Positions 1-13,300 of a stretch of DNA of 64,000 bases are shown one piece after another. Made by a program: the position numbers and the translations under genes. Location: the NCBI GenBank assembly GCA_013399115.1, contig VXAA01004234.1:186172-250171 (forward strand), given 5' to 3'. The notes beneath the pieces are model-generated. The model did not search any database. It was not told the origin of the DNA and saw only the letters and a list, made by a program, of their open reading frames with translations. This DNA is from Anseranas semipalmata (taxonomy: Eukaryota; Chordata; Aves; Anseriformes; Anseranatidae). The number at the start of each line of letters is the position of its first letter. The first letter of the stretch is position 1.

Positions 1-3000
1 TCTCTCCACTCACTGGTTTGTAATGGCTCTTGACATTTCAATGTTGAGATTAAATACATGCCTATGTAGCATCTGGTATGATGCGATCCCAAACTAGTTT
101 TGGGCTCCTATGAAACACTGGGGAAAATTACGTTCCATTAACAGTGTCCATATGGCATTGCTAAAGCAGGCAAACAGTTAGACATTTGCCTGCATGACCT
201 TAGTTTGCTTTGCTCCCCTATTTGTGCTGTTAGGTTGTGGCAGTCTTACATTACATGATCACAGTAACAAGCAAGCCTTTTTGACTCATTCGGTCCCAAA
301 TGTGATTGATCTGGAGCTGGCTCTGGCCTTTGTAGTACCACATGTTTGTATGCAAGAGCTCTGCCTTAACTCCTGGAGAAACTGGAACATGTGGCATGAA
401 TAAGGACTGGAGGAGAAGAGAAAAAGGTCTCACAGCACAGGTGGTTGCTGAAACTCATGTGAGTAACAGAGCCACTCTAATCTAAAGTCTTTTAAACCAA
501 AACATTTGCCCATGACCTTGTTCATGTCCTCATAGCATTTTACCTCTTGTCTGTATCCAGCAACACCTGAGCATGGTGCTGGAGAATACTAGTTGTCAGA
601 GACAAACTTCTCTGGGAAATGTAGTAATGGTTTAACTGCTTGGGTGATCATGAGCTGGTGCATGAGATGACATTCTAGCACTATTTATTTGGTTTAGTTG
701 TGTAGATGTGGTCTGGGAGACATGCACACACACAGAAAAACAATAAATGCAGAAACCATCCATCTCAGTTGAAGCCAAAGTGCACCCAGGACAGGACTCA
801 GTAGGGCATTTTAGCTAACAAAACTGCAAATGTTGACTAAGCTTGAACCAAGAGGCTGCTACAACCAAAAGCAACTTTTCACGAGGTAACTGCCTGGCGA
901 GAATATGCAAAATAATAATTTCTAAAAAGTGTCTTTGATACAGATGTCATCACTCTACCAAGTTCAAAGCACTCAAGGCAGACACAGGGAGCACGTTGGG
1001 GCGCTCAGGGTATGTGGCATGACTATTAATATAACTATTAGTTAAAATTATTACTTAAAAAAAAAATATGAAGTTCCTAATGTATTTTTAGAGAAATAGA
1101 TCAGTGCTTTGGAAAAACAGTCAATTCACTGGCATTATGTTTAAGAAACTTTGAAAAATAAAGATTTGCATCTTGGGTAATTACATTGAATATTCAGTCT
1201 AAGATCATGCCAGGACCATAGTTATTAACTTACCATAAAAAAAAAAAAAAAAAACTTTATATGTATTTTTATATATTTATATACAAATATACATGATTAT
1301 AAAATCATCCTGCATTTCCCAGTTGCTGGGGAAGTAGACACACGGTAAGACAGCTGTCACACTGAAACATCATAAGCTGTCTGCAGCAGCTTTTCTTTTC
1401 AAGCAGATTTCTCTTTTGTGTTGAAAACAGGCTAGATTGGCAACAGTATCTCAACCTGTTTTAGAAAACTAGCTGTCAAAATGGGGTGACCTTGCAACTG
1501 TAATCTACCCTGTAAAGGGTGGTCATGGACCTGAATCTGATACTGACACCACTTGGGACTTCTGTGTCTGTTTTTTAAGTTGTATTTGCTATTCTTTGTT
1601 ACAGTTCTGGGTAACTGCAAACTAATTTCAGTTTCAAGAGGCCCTATTTTCTGCTTGTTTGGATAAGGCAAGTTGAATTAAAACTTTGGCATAGACCTTA
1701 TTTGAGAGACCAGTAGAGGATTTAACTTCTGTGTTTGACAAACTAGTTGGCCAAGATTTAAAACCATCAGTTATGCAATAAAACTGTATGCAATTAATTA
1801 AAGGGAGCTGATTATTTTCAGTCCAGCTCTGTTCCTGAAATGTCCTCCTACTCACTAATAAACTTTGTTCCTGCGGTGGTTCCTCTGAAATTAATAAACA
1901 CATTGCAAAACTCGAGTAAGTCTGCCTCATTGTTTTCTTCCCATGCTCACTAGGACACAACAGTTACTGGACTGAAAATTGTTTCATCCCTATGAGGTCC
2001 ATATTTCAAGCACACTTTTTCTTCCTACCCGTGGGGTTGATAGGAGATTGTAGCATTAGCTGATCAGAGGCACCAGCCTGGTTCATGGTTGTACCAAAAA
2101 TAAATAAATGTGAGAGAAGTAGATGGTTCAGCTCCATTGCTTAAATATTCAGTTTGAAAAGAAAGTTGGTAAAAATATTTTCCCTAATCACTGAGGAGAA
2201 TCCTTGGCTATTCTCAGGCCTCTGTTACTGATTTGCTACACTTTGTGACAAATTATTTAAACTTTCTGTCTGCTTCCACCTCTGAAGAGTGGCCACAGTA
2301 AACACATACATCATGCTGGAGCAGGGCTGGGCTGTAACATCTCCAGTCTCTGTCCATTAGGAGATAGGCACAACTGTCTTCTTACCATTGCTGGAGTGGG
2401 AGCTAAGGATAAAGCAATAGCAGGACCTGTCAGGAATGAGGCCAGGTAGAGCAAGGCCTGCTGTGGGGCAAGATGTGTCGTTTGTGGAGGACTTTTCTAT
2501 CCCTTTGACTGTAAATGGTCCATGTTATTTTTAAAAATTATTAGAGGTGGAAGTAGCACCAATAAAAAAAATTTCTCATTGCAGGAAGATGATATGCTGT
2601 CTCCCTTACTGTTCACATCCCGGCATAAGACATCCAAGTTAGCTTTAGATAAACTATTTTCTCCAGCTCTATGCAAGCTTTTTCGGAGGCTGGCTTGGAC
2701 AGTTGTGCTATATGGGAAACCTGCTTTCTTCTTTGCCTCTCTAGGGCCCAAACAGAAAAACTTTCTCAGTCACTCAAAATTGTGTCTGGAATAAAAATGA
2801 AGCTCGATGGAAGTCAATGACCACACATAACTAAAACCGTCCCTTGCTCTTGGAAAGCCTGAGGCTCTCTGGGGCCAGATCTGACTCTGTATGCCTCAGG
2901 AGAAAAGAATCCAAAATTGGCCAGGGCTCATGGGCTGTCCCTTTGTGTAAGTGCAGTGCTGCCCACAACATTATCGTGGAAACAGGAGACAAGTCCTGCA

Positions 3001-6000
3001 GACTGGCTTAAAACTCAGCATCATGGTTTAGCATGTTTCTAGTGTCTTGCTGAAGGTAGTGGTTGCTTTGGGAAGAATTCAGAACACAGCCTTTAAAGGC
3101 TAACTCTTTTTTTCTCATAGCTGTGCTGTCCAAATCAGCCATTCAAGGACAGTTTGAGCTCAAAGCAGATCCAGTTCCTGAGCTGCTGGTTCATATATCT
3201 TGACTCATCCACTCTTTTAGCCATTCTAAGGCATCCCAGAATTTAATTTTGTGATTGACAACTTCTGGGCATAAGGTAATCCTTAGGAGTTATTTTTTAT
3301 AGCAAACAACTGCCCACACATTATGGCAGACTCAACAGGTCACTTTTGTTCCCTACCGTCTTGATGGAACAATGTTGGATGGTTACAGTTTTTGTTTTGT
3401 TTTGTTTTGTTTTTTAACTTACCTTTCTGAAGAGTGAGTAGACTGTGGGGCCTGATTCAGTAGAAGGCAGTATACAAGCTAACTTGTTTACTTTGACTGG
3501 TTTTACTTGTAGATAATGTTTCCCAAAGAAGCCCTTTGTAACTAATAACTCTTCATTGCAACCCTGGAGGGCTCACAAGTTATGGGATGGTGGATTATGG
3601 AAGAGGGTGGGTGGGAAAAAGTCAATAATAATACCAATAAAAAAAACATCTTTCTGATCAAAGCAGAAAATGCTTGAATAAAGATTATATTAAAAAAGAA
3701 AAATGTAGAGGTCTTGTTAAAACCTTTGGGTTACTGTCCAGTTATGTGGATTTTCCCTCTAGTGCTTATTCTGGCATTCATTAAACCCTGATAAGTTACA
3801 TAGAAACACTTGAAAGAATGATTAGAAATGCTATGTGTGAATAATAGAATTGCTTAAAGGGAAATGGAAATTCTTAAAGGGAAATGCATACTGACATGGA
3901 AAGTGAACTTGTGTAATTTTCTCATTGTCCAGGGTTATTATCTTATTCCTCATTTTTGTGGGTGTTGAATTTGTATGCTTTTATTTTCAGTTTGGGGGCC
4001 TTAGGAAAATAATATTGCCTTTCCCTTAACTCCAGTGGGAGGCAGATGCGCTGAAGGTCTTTCAAAAAGCAAACTCTTTTTTTCAGGTGCCTTTCTTTAA
4101 GAGGCTTAGGCTAGGGTTTGGGGGGAATAAAAAGCCAAACAAAGAAAAAGCCAAACAACAACAACAAAAAACCAACAGCCCTAATCCAAAGCACACAGAC
4201 CCTTCCTCAAAGTTGCCCATGTGACCCTTTGCAAGGAACATGCATTGGCTTTGTCTGTGCCTCTAGTGTGCAGTGAGCATGGGGTCACATCTCATCAGTT
4301 GTTTTATGTCTGTATCACAGTGTGACCTATTCACTGGGACTCAGTGCCAGGCTAAGTGCAGCTGCTTCATTTGTGATCCTCCAGATGTGACGCCAGGGTG
4401 TCCTTGGGCCTGCTAGTGAAAGACCACCTGTACGTTCCCTGATGAAGGATATATCCAAATCTTAAATAACTGTTAGAAGCTGGACACCAGGCACCTAATT
4501 CCTTCAGTCAGTCTGGAAATCTCAGTCTCTGACTTGGATTGTCTGTCTGGGGAATGTGTCACATTATGTCTGAGTGTTTTCTCTGTAAAGCAACTCCCTG
4601 CCACCAGTTAGATGTGTCCAAGAGCTTGAATGCGTTGCTGGATGTGTGATGGAAGGCTTAGGAGAAAAAGAAGTTTTGAAGTGAGAAATAAAAGTGGCTT
4701 GTATTACCATATGAGCAATCTTATACTGGATTGCTTGAACTACAAGAGCAAAAGTCCAGCATGCAATTCCTCTTATCTTACTCCCCAGCAGTGCCTCAGT
4801 CTGTTTGTTTGCAGATGTTTAAGAGCAAGACCAATCTAGCAAATGGAAGTGGAGTTATGTTACCCTAGGAACTGTTGTACAACCAGCCTATCCTGCTGCA
4901 AAGAAATTACGGATCTAAATGGAGAAAACAAAGGGTGGGAGGGGAAGCTGAGGCACAATAGGGTTTTGGGGTTTAGAGTAAGTCCATGGCAGAGCCAGAA
5001 ATCAAAATTAACTTGTTGCTGCAAGAACATGTCATATTCCTTTTCTTTGCTCTTCTTGTTACAGAAATAATATATTAGCTCTGCAAAGTCTTGGGCAAAG
5101 GGGAACAGAGCTGGTCCTGTGGTTGAATTATGAAGTCAAGCTATAAAAGCCCTAATCTAAACTGTGGGATAATGAGATGTGAGAGGCTTTTCTGAGGTCC
5201 ATTGCTGGTCACATGATGTTTGTTTAATAAGATGGGAGTATTTTCACTGAGATAAAAGCATAGATTTCACTGAGACAAGTTTCAAAAACAGCCTTCAATA
5301 CTTTAAGCCACAGTGATTTAAAGGGACCTGGACAAGTGTTTTTTAAGCTGTTCTGAGTTTTTTTGCTCCACCTCAGCTACATGTGGGTATAACTTTGACA
5401 TGTCTTTCTTTGCCCATGTTATCCAACAGAATTTGATAAGTGTTTTTTTTTCTTTTCAACTGTGTGGTCAAAAAAGTTATAATTCAGAGGATGAAACCCT
5501 GCACCTTTGAACTCAATGGCTGTGTTGACACCACTCTCCAAGTGTGTGGAGAAACTCGGGACTTAATGAGTTCCCATATCCATCCATCTTTCAGCCCATG
5601 AAGACCACACAGGCAGCCAACAGCAGTGCAGAAGTACCTGCAGTCACCCCCAGACAGCTAGTCCAGGTGTGCCTCACCATGTATGAAGCTATTTAACATC
5701 ACACAAACAGACTAGGACTCAAAGCATCACGTCTGTACTGAAAGTTGGTTTTCCCTTGTGCCTGGAGCCTGTAATTGCCAGTATATTGTTGCTCTGGGCT
5801 ATGGGTCAGGTCTTGAGGGAGACTTTGTGGTGCACTAAGGAGAAGTCTTACAGATGTATCCAGAATGTCATGCTTAGGGTTGGACTTGTTTTTTTTTTTT
5901 TTTTTTTTTTTTCAGAGAGAAATTCAAGTTCTATTTGGAAGATTCATCTTGTCTAACTGAAATAATTCATCTCACCTTAAAATTGTTGTCTAGGATGGAT

Positions 6001-7629
6001 AAATTTCCCTTAGAAGATGTTGATTTCTCTCAACTGAAGGAGCCAAACTCTGACTTAGATGCTCATGTCTAAATGTTGAAACATGTAAGTTAAGAAGGAG
6101 CTAGACCTAGGAGTCTTTTAGAAAGAAAACAGAGACTATTTCCCATGTGGTCCATAGAGATCCATAGAGTCTCTGAATTGGTTTTGTAAAAGTCTATTGT
6201 AATTTGATTGATGAAAATATAACAATGCAAAACCATAGCCTTCTGAGGACTGCAATAGACACTAAGGTTAGTTTTTTTCAGTGAAAGCTAAAAGAGACAC
6301 TCATCCCTTTCTGACTGTAATTTCTTGATAGCAGGTAATTGTCATTGAAATCTTATATATGGATGATATAGCAGTGGTTCTGATTCTTTGCCTCAATCAT
6401 TATGTGGCCTCTGTTTTGTGTCCACTGACAATGCCTGGAGTTGTTTAGCTTTGATTTTTGTTTGTTTGTTTGTTTTAAAATCTTTTTCAATCTTCTGGGA
6501 TAAAATTTCATTTTTTTCCAGTTATACTGAGAAAAGCCCATCTATTTTGATTTCACGTGCAAACTTATGTTTTCATTTTTTGTGTTTAACAGAACTTTGT
6601 CTCTTTCTGTTTCCCTTCTCCTTTTTTTCTTTTTTTTTTTTTAATTTAAAGTAATAATAAAAGGACTATAAAGATAACAGTCCTGCAAATACTACTTGAA
6701 ATTTGAAAAAAAGGCAACAGATGATTTTTATTATTTATTCTGTTAAAAGATCCAAAAATTGAGTATTGATGTGAAATTTTTCAGTTTTCCATACTAGGAG
6801 ATGGTCCTGTGAGCATGACCACTGGGGAACTGTCATTTCCTATGGTTTTGTCTTGTGTGACTGATTGACTTTGATGCTGAAAAAATTGAAAGCTGTGAAG
6901 GAAGATTCTCCTTCAGTTTAAGAACTTGAGTGTGGAGGAGGTCTTGCTAGAGAAAGACATTTCTAGGACATCTCTTCTGACCATTTTAAGTGAAGATGGT
7001 GCATGAACTAAAAAATTGATAGGATACATAAAGACATAGGTAGAAGTGATGTGCACTCATTTTCACAAGAAATCCAGCAAAAAAGCCTGTTTTTTGAAAT
7101 AAAAGAAAAAAAAAGAAATGAAAAAAGAGGAATGAAAAGGAATGAAAAAAAAAAAGAAAGAAATGAAAAATACCCTAAGCTTCAAGTCATCCCTTTAAAA
7201 ATAACAGAGCTCACCAAATCCTAAAATAAAAATGTGTCTGTGCTTTTGAAGGACTGACGTGCCAGCTTATTATTACAAACATTATATTCGTGACCTACAT
7301 GTGCTCTTGGCCTCAGCACTGTCTTTCCTCCTGTTTTACAAGGCTGAAATTACATGTTTTGTTAGAATACGTGTATGACTGCACTCCAAAATGAGATGAC
7401 TTTTCATGTGAAGAAGCCTCAGAAGCCCTAGTTTTCAACTCATTCCCAACGACACGGAGACCAGCAGACCTACTGTCTGTCTTGACCCCAGGGATACTTG
7501 CTGCAGGTCTTTATTTTATTCACCTAATAACTCATCAGTTTGCACTGAGGCTGTTAATTGTAGGTCCCCTCCCATCACTGAGGTGGGCTAGTTCAGTGAC
7601 TGGGGTGCATCAGGCATGTCACTGCTAGC

Positions 7630-8197
7630 CAGTTGAGGGAAGTGATTGTCCTGCTCTGCTCTGCGCTGGTGCAGCCTCACCTCAAGCACTGTGTACAGTG
7701 CTGGGCACCACAGTATAAAAAGGACATAAAACTATTAGAGAGCGTCCAAAGGAGGGCTACAAAGTTGGTGAAGGGTCTGGAGGGCAAAGATGTATGAGGA
7801 GCGGCTGAGGTCACTTGGTTTGTTCAGCCCAGAGAAGAGGAGACTGAGGGGAGGCCTCATGGCGGCCTGCAGCTTCCTCACGAGGGGAGCACAGGGGCGG
7901 ACGCTGATCTCCGCTCTCTGGTGACAGCGACAGGACCCAATGGAACAGCATGGAGCTGTGATGGGAGGTTTAGGCTGGGTGTCAGGAAAAGGTTCTTCAC
8001 CGAGAGGGTGGTCAGGCCCTGGAACAGGCTCCCCAGGGTAGTGGTCACGTCACCGAGCCTGCTAGAGTTCAAGTAGTGTTTGGACAATGCTCTCAGACAT
8101 AGGGTTTGGGTTTTGGGTGGTCCTGTGTGGAGCCAGGAGCTGAACTCAATGATCCTTGTGGGTCCCTTCCAACTCGGGATATTCTGTAATTCTAATG
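7630..8197 (+). mobile_element. CR1 LINE 3' fragment, old
   Basis: The + strand reads as degraded CR1 ORF2 C-terminus plus 3' UTR. A segment equivalent to the 'LVRPHLEYC' coding region lies near 7660-7690, the '[11 protein letters not shown]' equivalent near 7840, and the 'FTERVVRPWNRLP' equivalent near 7998-8030. It ends with the typical GATCCTTGTGGGTCCCTTCC block at 8150-8170 and a short ATTCTGTAATTCT tail. Several frame breaks make it non-coding. The 5' limit is approximate because CR1 copies are 5'-truncated. Confidence 0.88.
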
Positions 8198-10499
8198 ACA
8201 AATTTTAAGTAGACTTGGCTATTGTAGGAATGCATTGTGTTGACTGGCAGAAATTGCAGGAAGCTACTTCCATTGCCATCGCTTTTCTTTAAAAGTTGAG
8301 CAGCGTTAAACAATTCTAATCACCATTTTATAAACTGATACCATTATTAGTTTTCTCTGTAAGTATTGCCAAAACTATCATCGCTTAAGTCTTATTAACT
8401 GAATATGTACATGACGTGTCACGTGTTTGTAATACCTGGAATAGAGTATGCATGTGTATATTTAGCATGCAATGTAGCAGATAAGTAGATGGATGATAGG
8501 ATTCTGCTCTCTTTGGTGTACAGATCATTGAAGCAGTGAGGCCATCTCTTTCTTTTCTCCTGCTGACTCAATCCCTTTGGCCACCATCATCCTGCAATCC
8601 AGTGATCTAAAAAACAAGGACTGGCGGTGACAATGCATCAGAGGGAGGCTAAAATCCGTGTGGCATATGACATAGAGAAAAGGTCACATTGCCCTGCATC
8701 AGCCCTCTCTTAAGTCAAGTTAATTAATGACTCTTTTTTTTTTCTAATTCAACTGGATGGGCCTCCAGGCAAAGTGCTGTTTGTAATGGCACTGTGTTCT
8801 GGAGTCACCCAGCCTGATACTGGCTATGATCCTTCATGTCCCCATTGTCAGGCCAGGAGGCATCGGCTCAGCCCTTCACTCACTTCACAGGTATGTATAT
8901 TGCTCCCAAGCAACCTGGCAAATGGTGATAATGAGCCTGGTCTAGGTGACTTTCCATCAAAAAATCCAAACACTAGCATGTGCACCACACAGCACAGCAG
9001 GCAGGAGACTCAAAAAAGTCTCAATGAGAGGCCACAATAACTTCAGTCTTCTCTGTTTCAGGCTCTCTGACCCTTCTGTGATGGTGAGGTGGCCTCCTCT
9101 AGTACATACCAACATGGAAAGCCCTCTGCATGCTGTGGGTATGCAATGCACTCCTGTCCACAAAAGCAAAAGAGCCACCAGTGGAGTATCTATAGAGGAA
9201 GGGAAACTGAAAGACAGAGCCAAGATGTGCCCCTGGTCCTTGTGAGGATAGCTTTCAGGTTGGACAGCACTATCTGCCTCTCATCAGCTCTGCCTCCACC
9301 TTGGCTAGGAGATATATGCTGTCCCTTGTGTGTTTGTGCGAAGACATAGGTTGGCTGAGGTGACATTCATGACACTGCACCAGCTTGGGGCCCTACCAAG
9401 GGGGCTGACCCCATGCTCGTGTGGTTTTTGGTCTCTGTGAGTGCATTTACACACAGCTCCAGCCAATGCTGACAGTGATGTCTGCTGTGTGTCAGCCCAT
9501 CTGTCTCTGAGCCTGTGCTCAGAGCAAATGCTTCTGTACACACCACACCATTCGGTTAAAAGAAACACCAAGGGGTTTCACCAAGATTCATGGTTCTCAG
9601 CCAAGACAAGGGCAGACAAAAGACCATACTCTCCAAAAACCGCTGGTGGCACAGTCCTGGTGTTGTAACCACTCTCCAGCTCATCTCACTCTTGCTCCTG
9701 TATTTGCTTAGTGTGTCCGGAAGAAGGATTTCCACAGCTAACATGTTTCTGTGGGGCTTTATGCACACACATTTCACCTGCTGTGTCTCAGAGCCTCTTG
9801 ATGAGAGGGCTGCTCATGCATGGTGGGTTGAGGAGGACACTTACTCGACAGCATCATGCAGCAGACTGTACTTCCCACAGCTATGTGAGGCTGTAACCTC
9901 ACTGAACTCAAAGATTATGATTCCTATTGAAGACGAGAGCTGGGTTCAGCTTCACCAGCCAAGAGAGGCACTGGCTGAGTAGAGAAAGGAGATAATAGGA
10001 GGTGGCTAGACTGGAGTTGTTTCCTGCCTTACTAATAACTGTTTTAATAATCACCTCAAACTGTTTTTCTCCACTTAAAATATTTTTCTACTGGGAGAAA
10101 ACATCAGCTTCAGCCTTGTAAACTGCCAAGTGAACAGTAATAGTTTGTTTGCAACAAGTATGTGACAAAAAGACCCAAGTGTGAAAAAATTCAGCAACCT
10201 CCAACAATGCCTGGAGAAGGCCAGATATTTCAAACAGTGTCTGCTTGGTCTTTGCTCTGGGTGTAAGCAGTTCTCTAAGGGGCTCAGAATTAATATTGGC
10301 TGCAGGTTTCCCTGTTCAGTTCCTTCGGTTCAAGGTACTCTCTAACCGACATGGCCTGTGCCCTCTGCTGAATTTTGCAGGTAAATCTATGGTCACAGCA
10401 GCACACTCCAAAGGCAGACGTTAATGTGGATAGAGGCTATGCCCATGCTAAAATAAATAAAGCAGTGCCAGGCCATAGACATCAAAACTCAATCCTCTG

Positions 10500-10765
10500 C
10501 TCTGTGAAATGATTAGAACAGCCCCTGGCATGCTTTTGTCCTGGGCCAATTAATGCTCTCCCAAACGATTCTTTGGTGCAGTTTGGGAGTTAATGTGTGC
10601 CAAGGAACATTCCTGATTGGTATGTTGGATGAATCCATCCCTTTCTGAAAGCTGAGAGACTTTAATAGATGAATGCAGCCAGACCATGTCAGTTGGCCTC
10701 GGTGTCAGGGAATACTCCTGGGCACATTTAATTTACTAGTGAAGATGTAGCCAGAATGTTTCTTC
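10500..10765. promoter_or_regulatory. Possible conserved noncoding element
   Basis: A repeat-free segment with CCAATTAATG, GGGAGTTAATG, CCTGATTGG and TTTAATTTACTAG homeobox-like and CCAAT-like cores clustered in about 260 bases. There is no open frame of note. The style resembles vertebrate conserved elements, but conservation cannot be tested here, so this is a weak call. Confidence 0.3.
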
Positions 10766-10973
10766 AGGACCATCCATTACTTATATATCTGTGTTGAAGT
10801 TGATGTTTTTGCACTAGTCTGATTGTATCCCACTGCCTCTGATTTTAAAGCTCTTATTTTTCTTTTGGCTCCTGTAGCTGATTTGAGACGTGATCTGAGA
10901 CGTGATCTGTTGTCTTCATAAATCTGTGCTGCATTGGCTTACTCAGTCTTCAAAGATGCTCAGATCCCAAGAG

Positions 10974-11148
10974 TTTCTTCTCTTTCTCTTTCTCTTTCTC
11001 TTTCTCTTTCTCTTTCTCTTTCTCTTTCTCTTTCTCTTTCTCTTTCTCTTTCTCTTTCTCTTTCTCTTTCTCTTTCTCTTTCTCTTTCTCTTTCTCTTTC
11101 TCTTTCTCTTTCTCTTTCTCTTTCTCTTTCTCTTTCTCTTTCTCTTTC

Positions 11149-11183
<35 letters not shown>

Positions 11184-11230
11184 TTTCTTTTCTTTTCCTT
11201 TCTTTTCCCTTCTTTTCCCTTCTCTTCTCT
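10974..11230 (+). repeat. (TTTCTC)n hexanucleotide microsatellite, 257-base pure pyrimidine tract
   Basis: From 10974 to 11230 the + strand has only C and T. The core, about 10980-11170, is an almost perfect period-6 TTTCTC array of roughly 32 units. It degrades at its 3' end into TTTTC/CCCTT variants. It produces long open frames in several frames on both strands (Leu-Phe, Ser-Leu, Lys-Arg and Lys-Glu repeats), which are artefacts of the repeat. Homopyrimidine mirror-type tracts of this length can form triplex (H-)DNA and are length-unstable. Confidence 0.97.
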
Positions 11231-11398
11231 GCCTCTGCCTTTTCTGCACTCTGAGATGATTAAACAACTATGATTACCATCAATTGAAAGGAACATTGTT
11301 GCAGCTTGTGTAATTTTTTTTTTTAAACCGTTTTGCTCTTTTCTGCCTTTTTAGGCTCTCTCTGATATATTTAGACAGACAGCACAGTCATTGCTGAC

Positions 11399-11473
11399 TA
11401 TCTAGTTCTTGGAAATGTTTTGCTTCTAGTACCCTGGATGATTAGGAAGAGAGGACTAGGCGAAAAAGATAAT
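11399..11473 (+). repeat. 75-bp direct duplication, copy 1
   Basis: Read base by base, this block is identical over all 75 bases to 13031-13105. Both copies start TATCTAGTTC and end AAAAAGATAAT. Similarity stops sharply at both ends. It does not resemble a transposable-element end and has no tail or inverted repeats. Copy 1 lies 168 bases after the end of the pyrimidine tract. Confidence 0.97.
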
Positions 11474-12689
11474 TATTCAGTCTTTGTGAGTGTAGACATA
11501 GCCTCAGTGTACCTCTTTTAAAATGTCCACCTGCTGAAGGAAAACTTCCATGTACCACTGTGCCCCAGAAGGTAGAGCTGAGCCTGGCAAATGAGTGGTT
11601 AAAGCTTTTCTGAGTTTTCAGCACTGGCAGCATCTCTAACATGCCATGCCTACCCTGAGTCCCAGATGAAGAAATGTCTCCATGGCAGTTCAGATATTTG
11701 CTCTGTTTGTATTTTCCTGATCTCATTGAAAGAAAGAAACCCAACCCACCAAAATCTCAGACATTGTTGGTCCTGGCTGCAATGCTTCTAGCTAGGTTCT
11801 TTGATGTTTTGTCCCTCTTCAGTACCCATGGGCATCATCAGGTTGAGGGTGATGCCTCCCTCCTCTGGGAGAGGTTTAGTATCTGGGAGGAGAAGAACTC
11901 TGAAAGATTACAATTTCCTTCAAATCCTTCCTATTGGTCTCTTGGATATGGAATAAAAGCAAGAGCATTAACTAAAAAGTGGTCTTCAAAATCATTTTCA
12001 TCGATATTCCTTCTCAAATTATATGTAAGGGTAGAACCAGAACCATTCTGGTTCACAACGTGAGTTCACAGCAGAGACCTCTTGCATAAAGTGATGTGTC
12101 TTTATGCTTCTTGTAAACCTCTTTTCACCAGTTATTAAGTGGGTAGAATTGATATGTCAATTTTGGTGTTTATTCCCAAATTTACTCCGTGTGTTCTGGG
12201 ATCACCAAGGAAAATATGAACCATCTGGGCTTGAGTTAAATGAAGAATCCGATTATTAAAGCAGGCTGTTGCTGTCAGGTCCTAGGAAGCCTTTCCTCCA
12301 AGCAGTGGGAGAAGGCAAAGTGCAGGCTACATTCGAAAGCTGGGCCTGTGTTGGTGTAGGTACACCCTCGGTTCCCTGTAGGGCTCAATTCCTAAATGGT
12401 AAAGCTCCCTTCCTCTTTCTGCTCTCTTTCACCTCCAAGCCATCTGAGGACAGTCTCATCGTCAGCTTTTTGGAGCGTAGCAAGGGGGTGTTCTGTCTCC
12501 ATAGACGCCCAGCCATAACACTTTTCAGGCAGACAATCTGAAATCATTCTTGTTCCAGTCCAGCCTTGTTGATTTGCACCAGTCAGCAAAATGATCACTA
12601 AATGATCATGTTATCTCTGTTACCATTAAACTTGGGGTACCAATCTCCCCTGAGCATCCTATTCTGTACTTAGATGATCGGTAACACCT

Positions 12690-13030
12690 GGAGTTAAAGC
12701 GTGGTTGTGGTGCCTCGCAGATGCGGTGCAGGGTCTGACGATACAGATCTGATCAACATCCATATGCCCCCTAGATGCCTGCTGGACGCTTGTGCAAAGG
12801 TCAGGTGTCTCTAGTGCTCTCCCAGAAGGTTTTTAATGGAGTGAGCCGCTTACTTTTATCATTTCTTGTAATTTTATGAGGCAGAATCTCCCCACCCCCA
12901 GGCAAGCAGCCAGCCTGCCACTAGCTATTCACTTTAAAATTACAATGAAGCTTGAAATAAAACACAGCCATGGACTGAACCCACTAACCCTCAGTCCAAA
13001 GGTATTAAGGCTGCTGGTTGATAGAGACAA
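12690..13030. promoter_or_regulatory. Candidate conserved noncoding element interrupted downstream by the duplicated block
   Basis: The segment is unique. It retains CpGs (near 12701, 12718, 12725, 12740, 12788, 12847) and carries TTTTATCATTTC, GTAATTTTATGAGG and AAAATTACAATGAAGC type cores plus a GATCTGATCAA run. Similar-looking sequence resumes after the duplicate at 13106-13300, with CTGATTAATTACTTAG and CTAATTGGC. No coding potential. Function is inferred from composition only. Confidence 0.4.
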
Positions 13031-13105
13031 TATCTAGTTCTTGGAAATGTTTTGCTTCTAGTACCCTGGATGATTAGGAAGAGAGGACTAGGCGAAAAAG
13101 ATAAT
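13031..13105 (+). repeat. 75-bp direct duplication, copy 2
   Basis: Perfect copy of 11399-11473 in the same orientation, starting 1,632 bases further on. It sits inside enhancer-like sequence (12690-13300). The perfect identity implies a recent origin, a local assembly duplication, or strong constraint. Confidence 0.97.
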
Positions 13106-13300
13106 GATTCCATATTTGCTGTGAAAATGGCAAGTGCAATTAGAATTGCCAACTGAGTTGTGATCAAAATTCTGATTAATTACTTAGTGCTATTTCACAG
13201 AGAAGAAATTAGTGCGTATCTAATTGGCATTACTGAAATGTATTCTGTGCCTCACTTGCATAAATTAAATGTAAAGAACAAATCTACTGTGTGTGTATGA
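13106..13300. promoter_or_regulatory. Possible conserved noncoding element, continuation
   Basis: AT-rich unique sequence directly after duplicate copy 2. It has closely spaced homeodomain-type cores (CAATTAGAATTG, TGATTAATTACTTAG, TCTAATTGGC) and no repeat or coding signal. Weak call. Confidence 0.33.

Noticed and set aside
2522..2794. Open segment after a TTGCAG acceptor-like site, considered as an upstream PKHD1 exon
   Set aside because: No donor in suitable phase and no fibrocystin-like sequence.
7878..8201. 107-codon minus strand frame
   Set aside because: Antisense shadow of an old CR1 fragment.
9590..9982. 130-codon open frame with hydrophobic patch
   Set aside because: Overlaps several equally long frames on both strands in a GC-balanced stretch; no recognisable family or splice context.
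10902..11296. Long open frames of Leu-Phe, Ser-Leu, Lys-Arg or Lys-Glu repeats in several frames on both strands
   Set aside because: They are produced entirely by the period-6 TTTCTC repeat, which has no stop codon in these frames.
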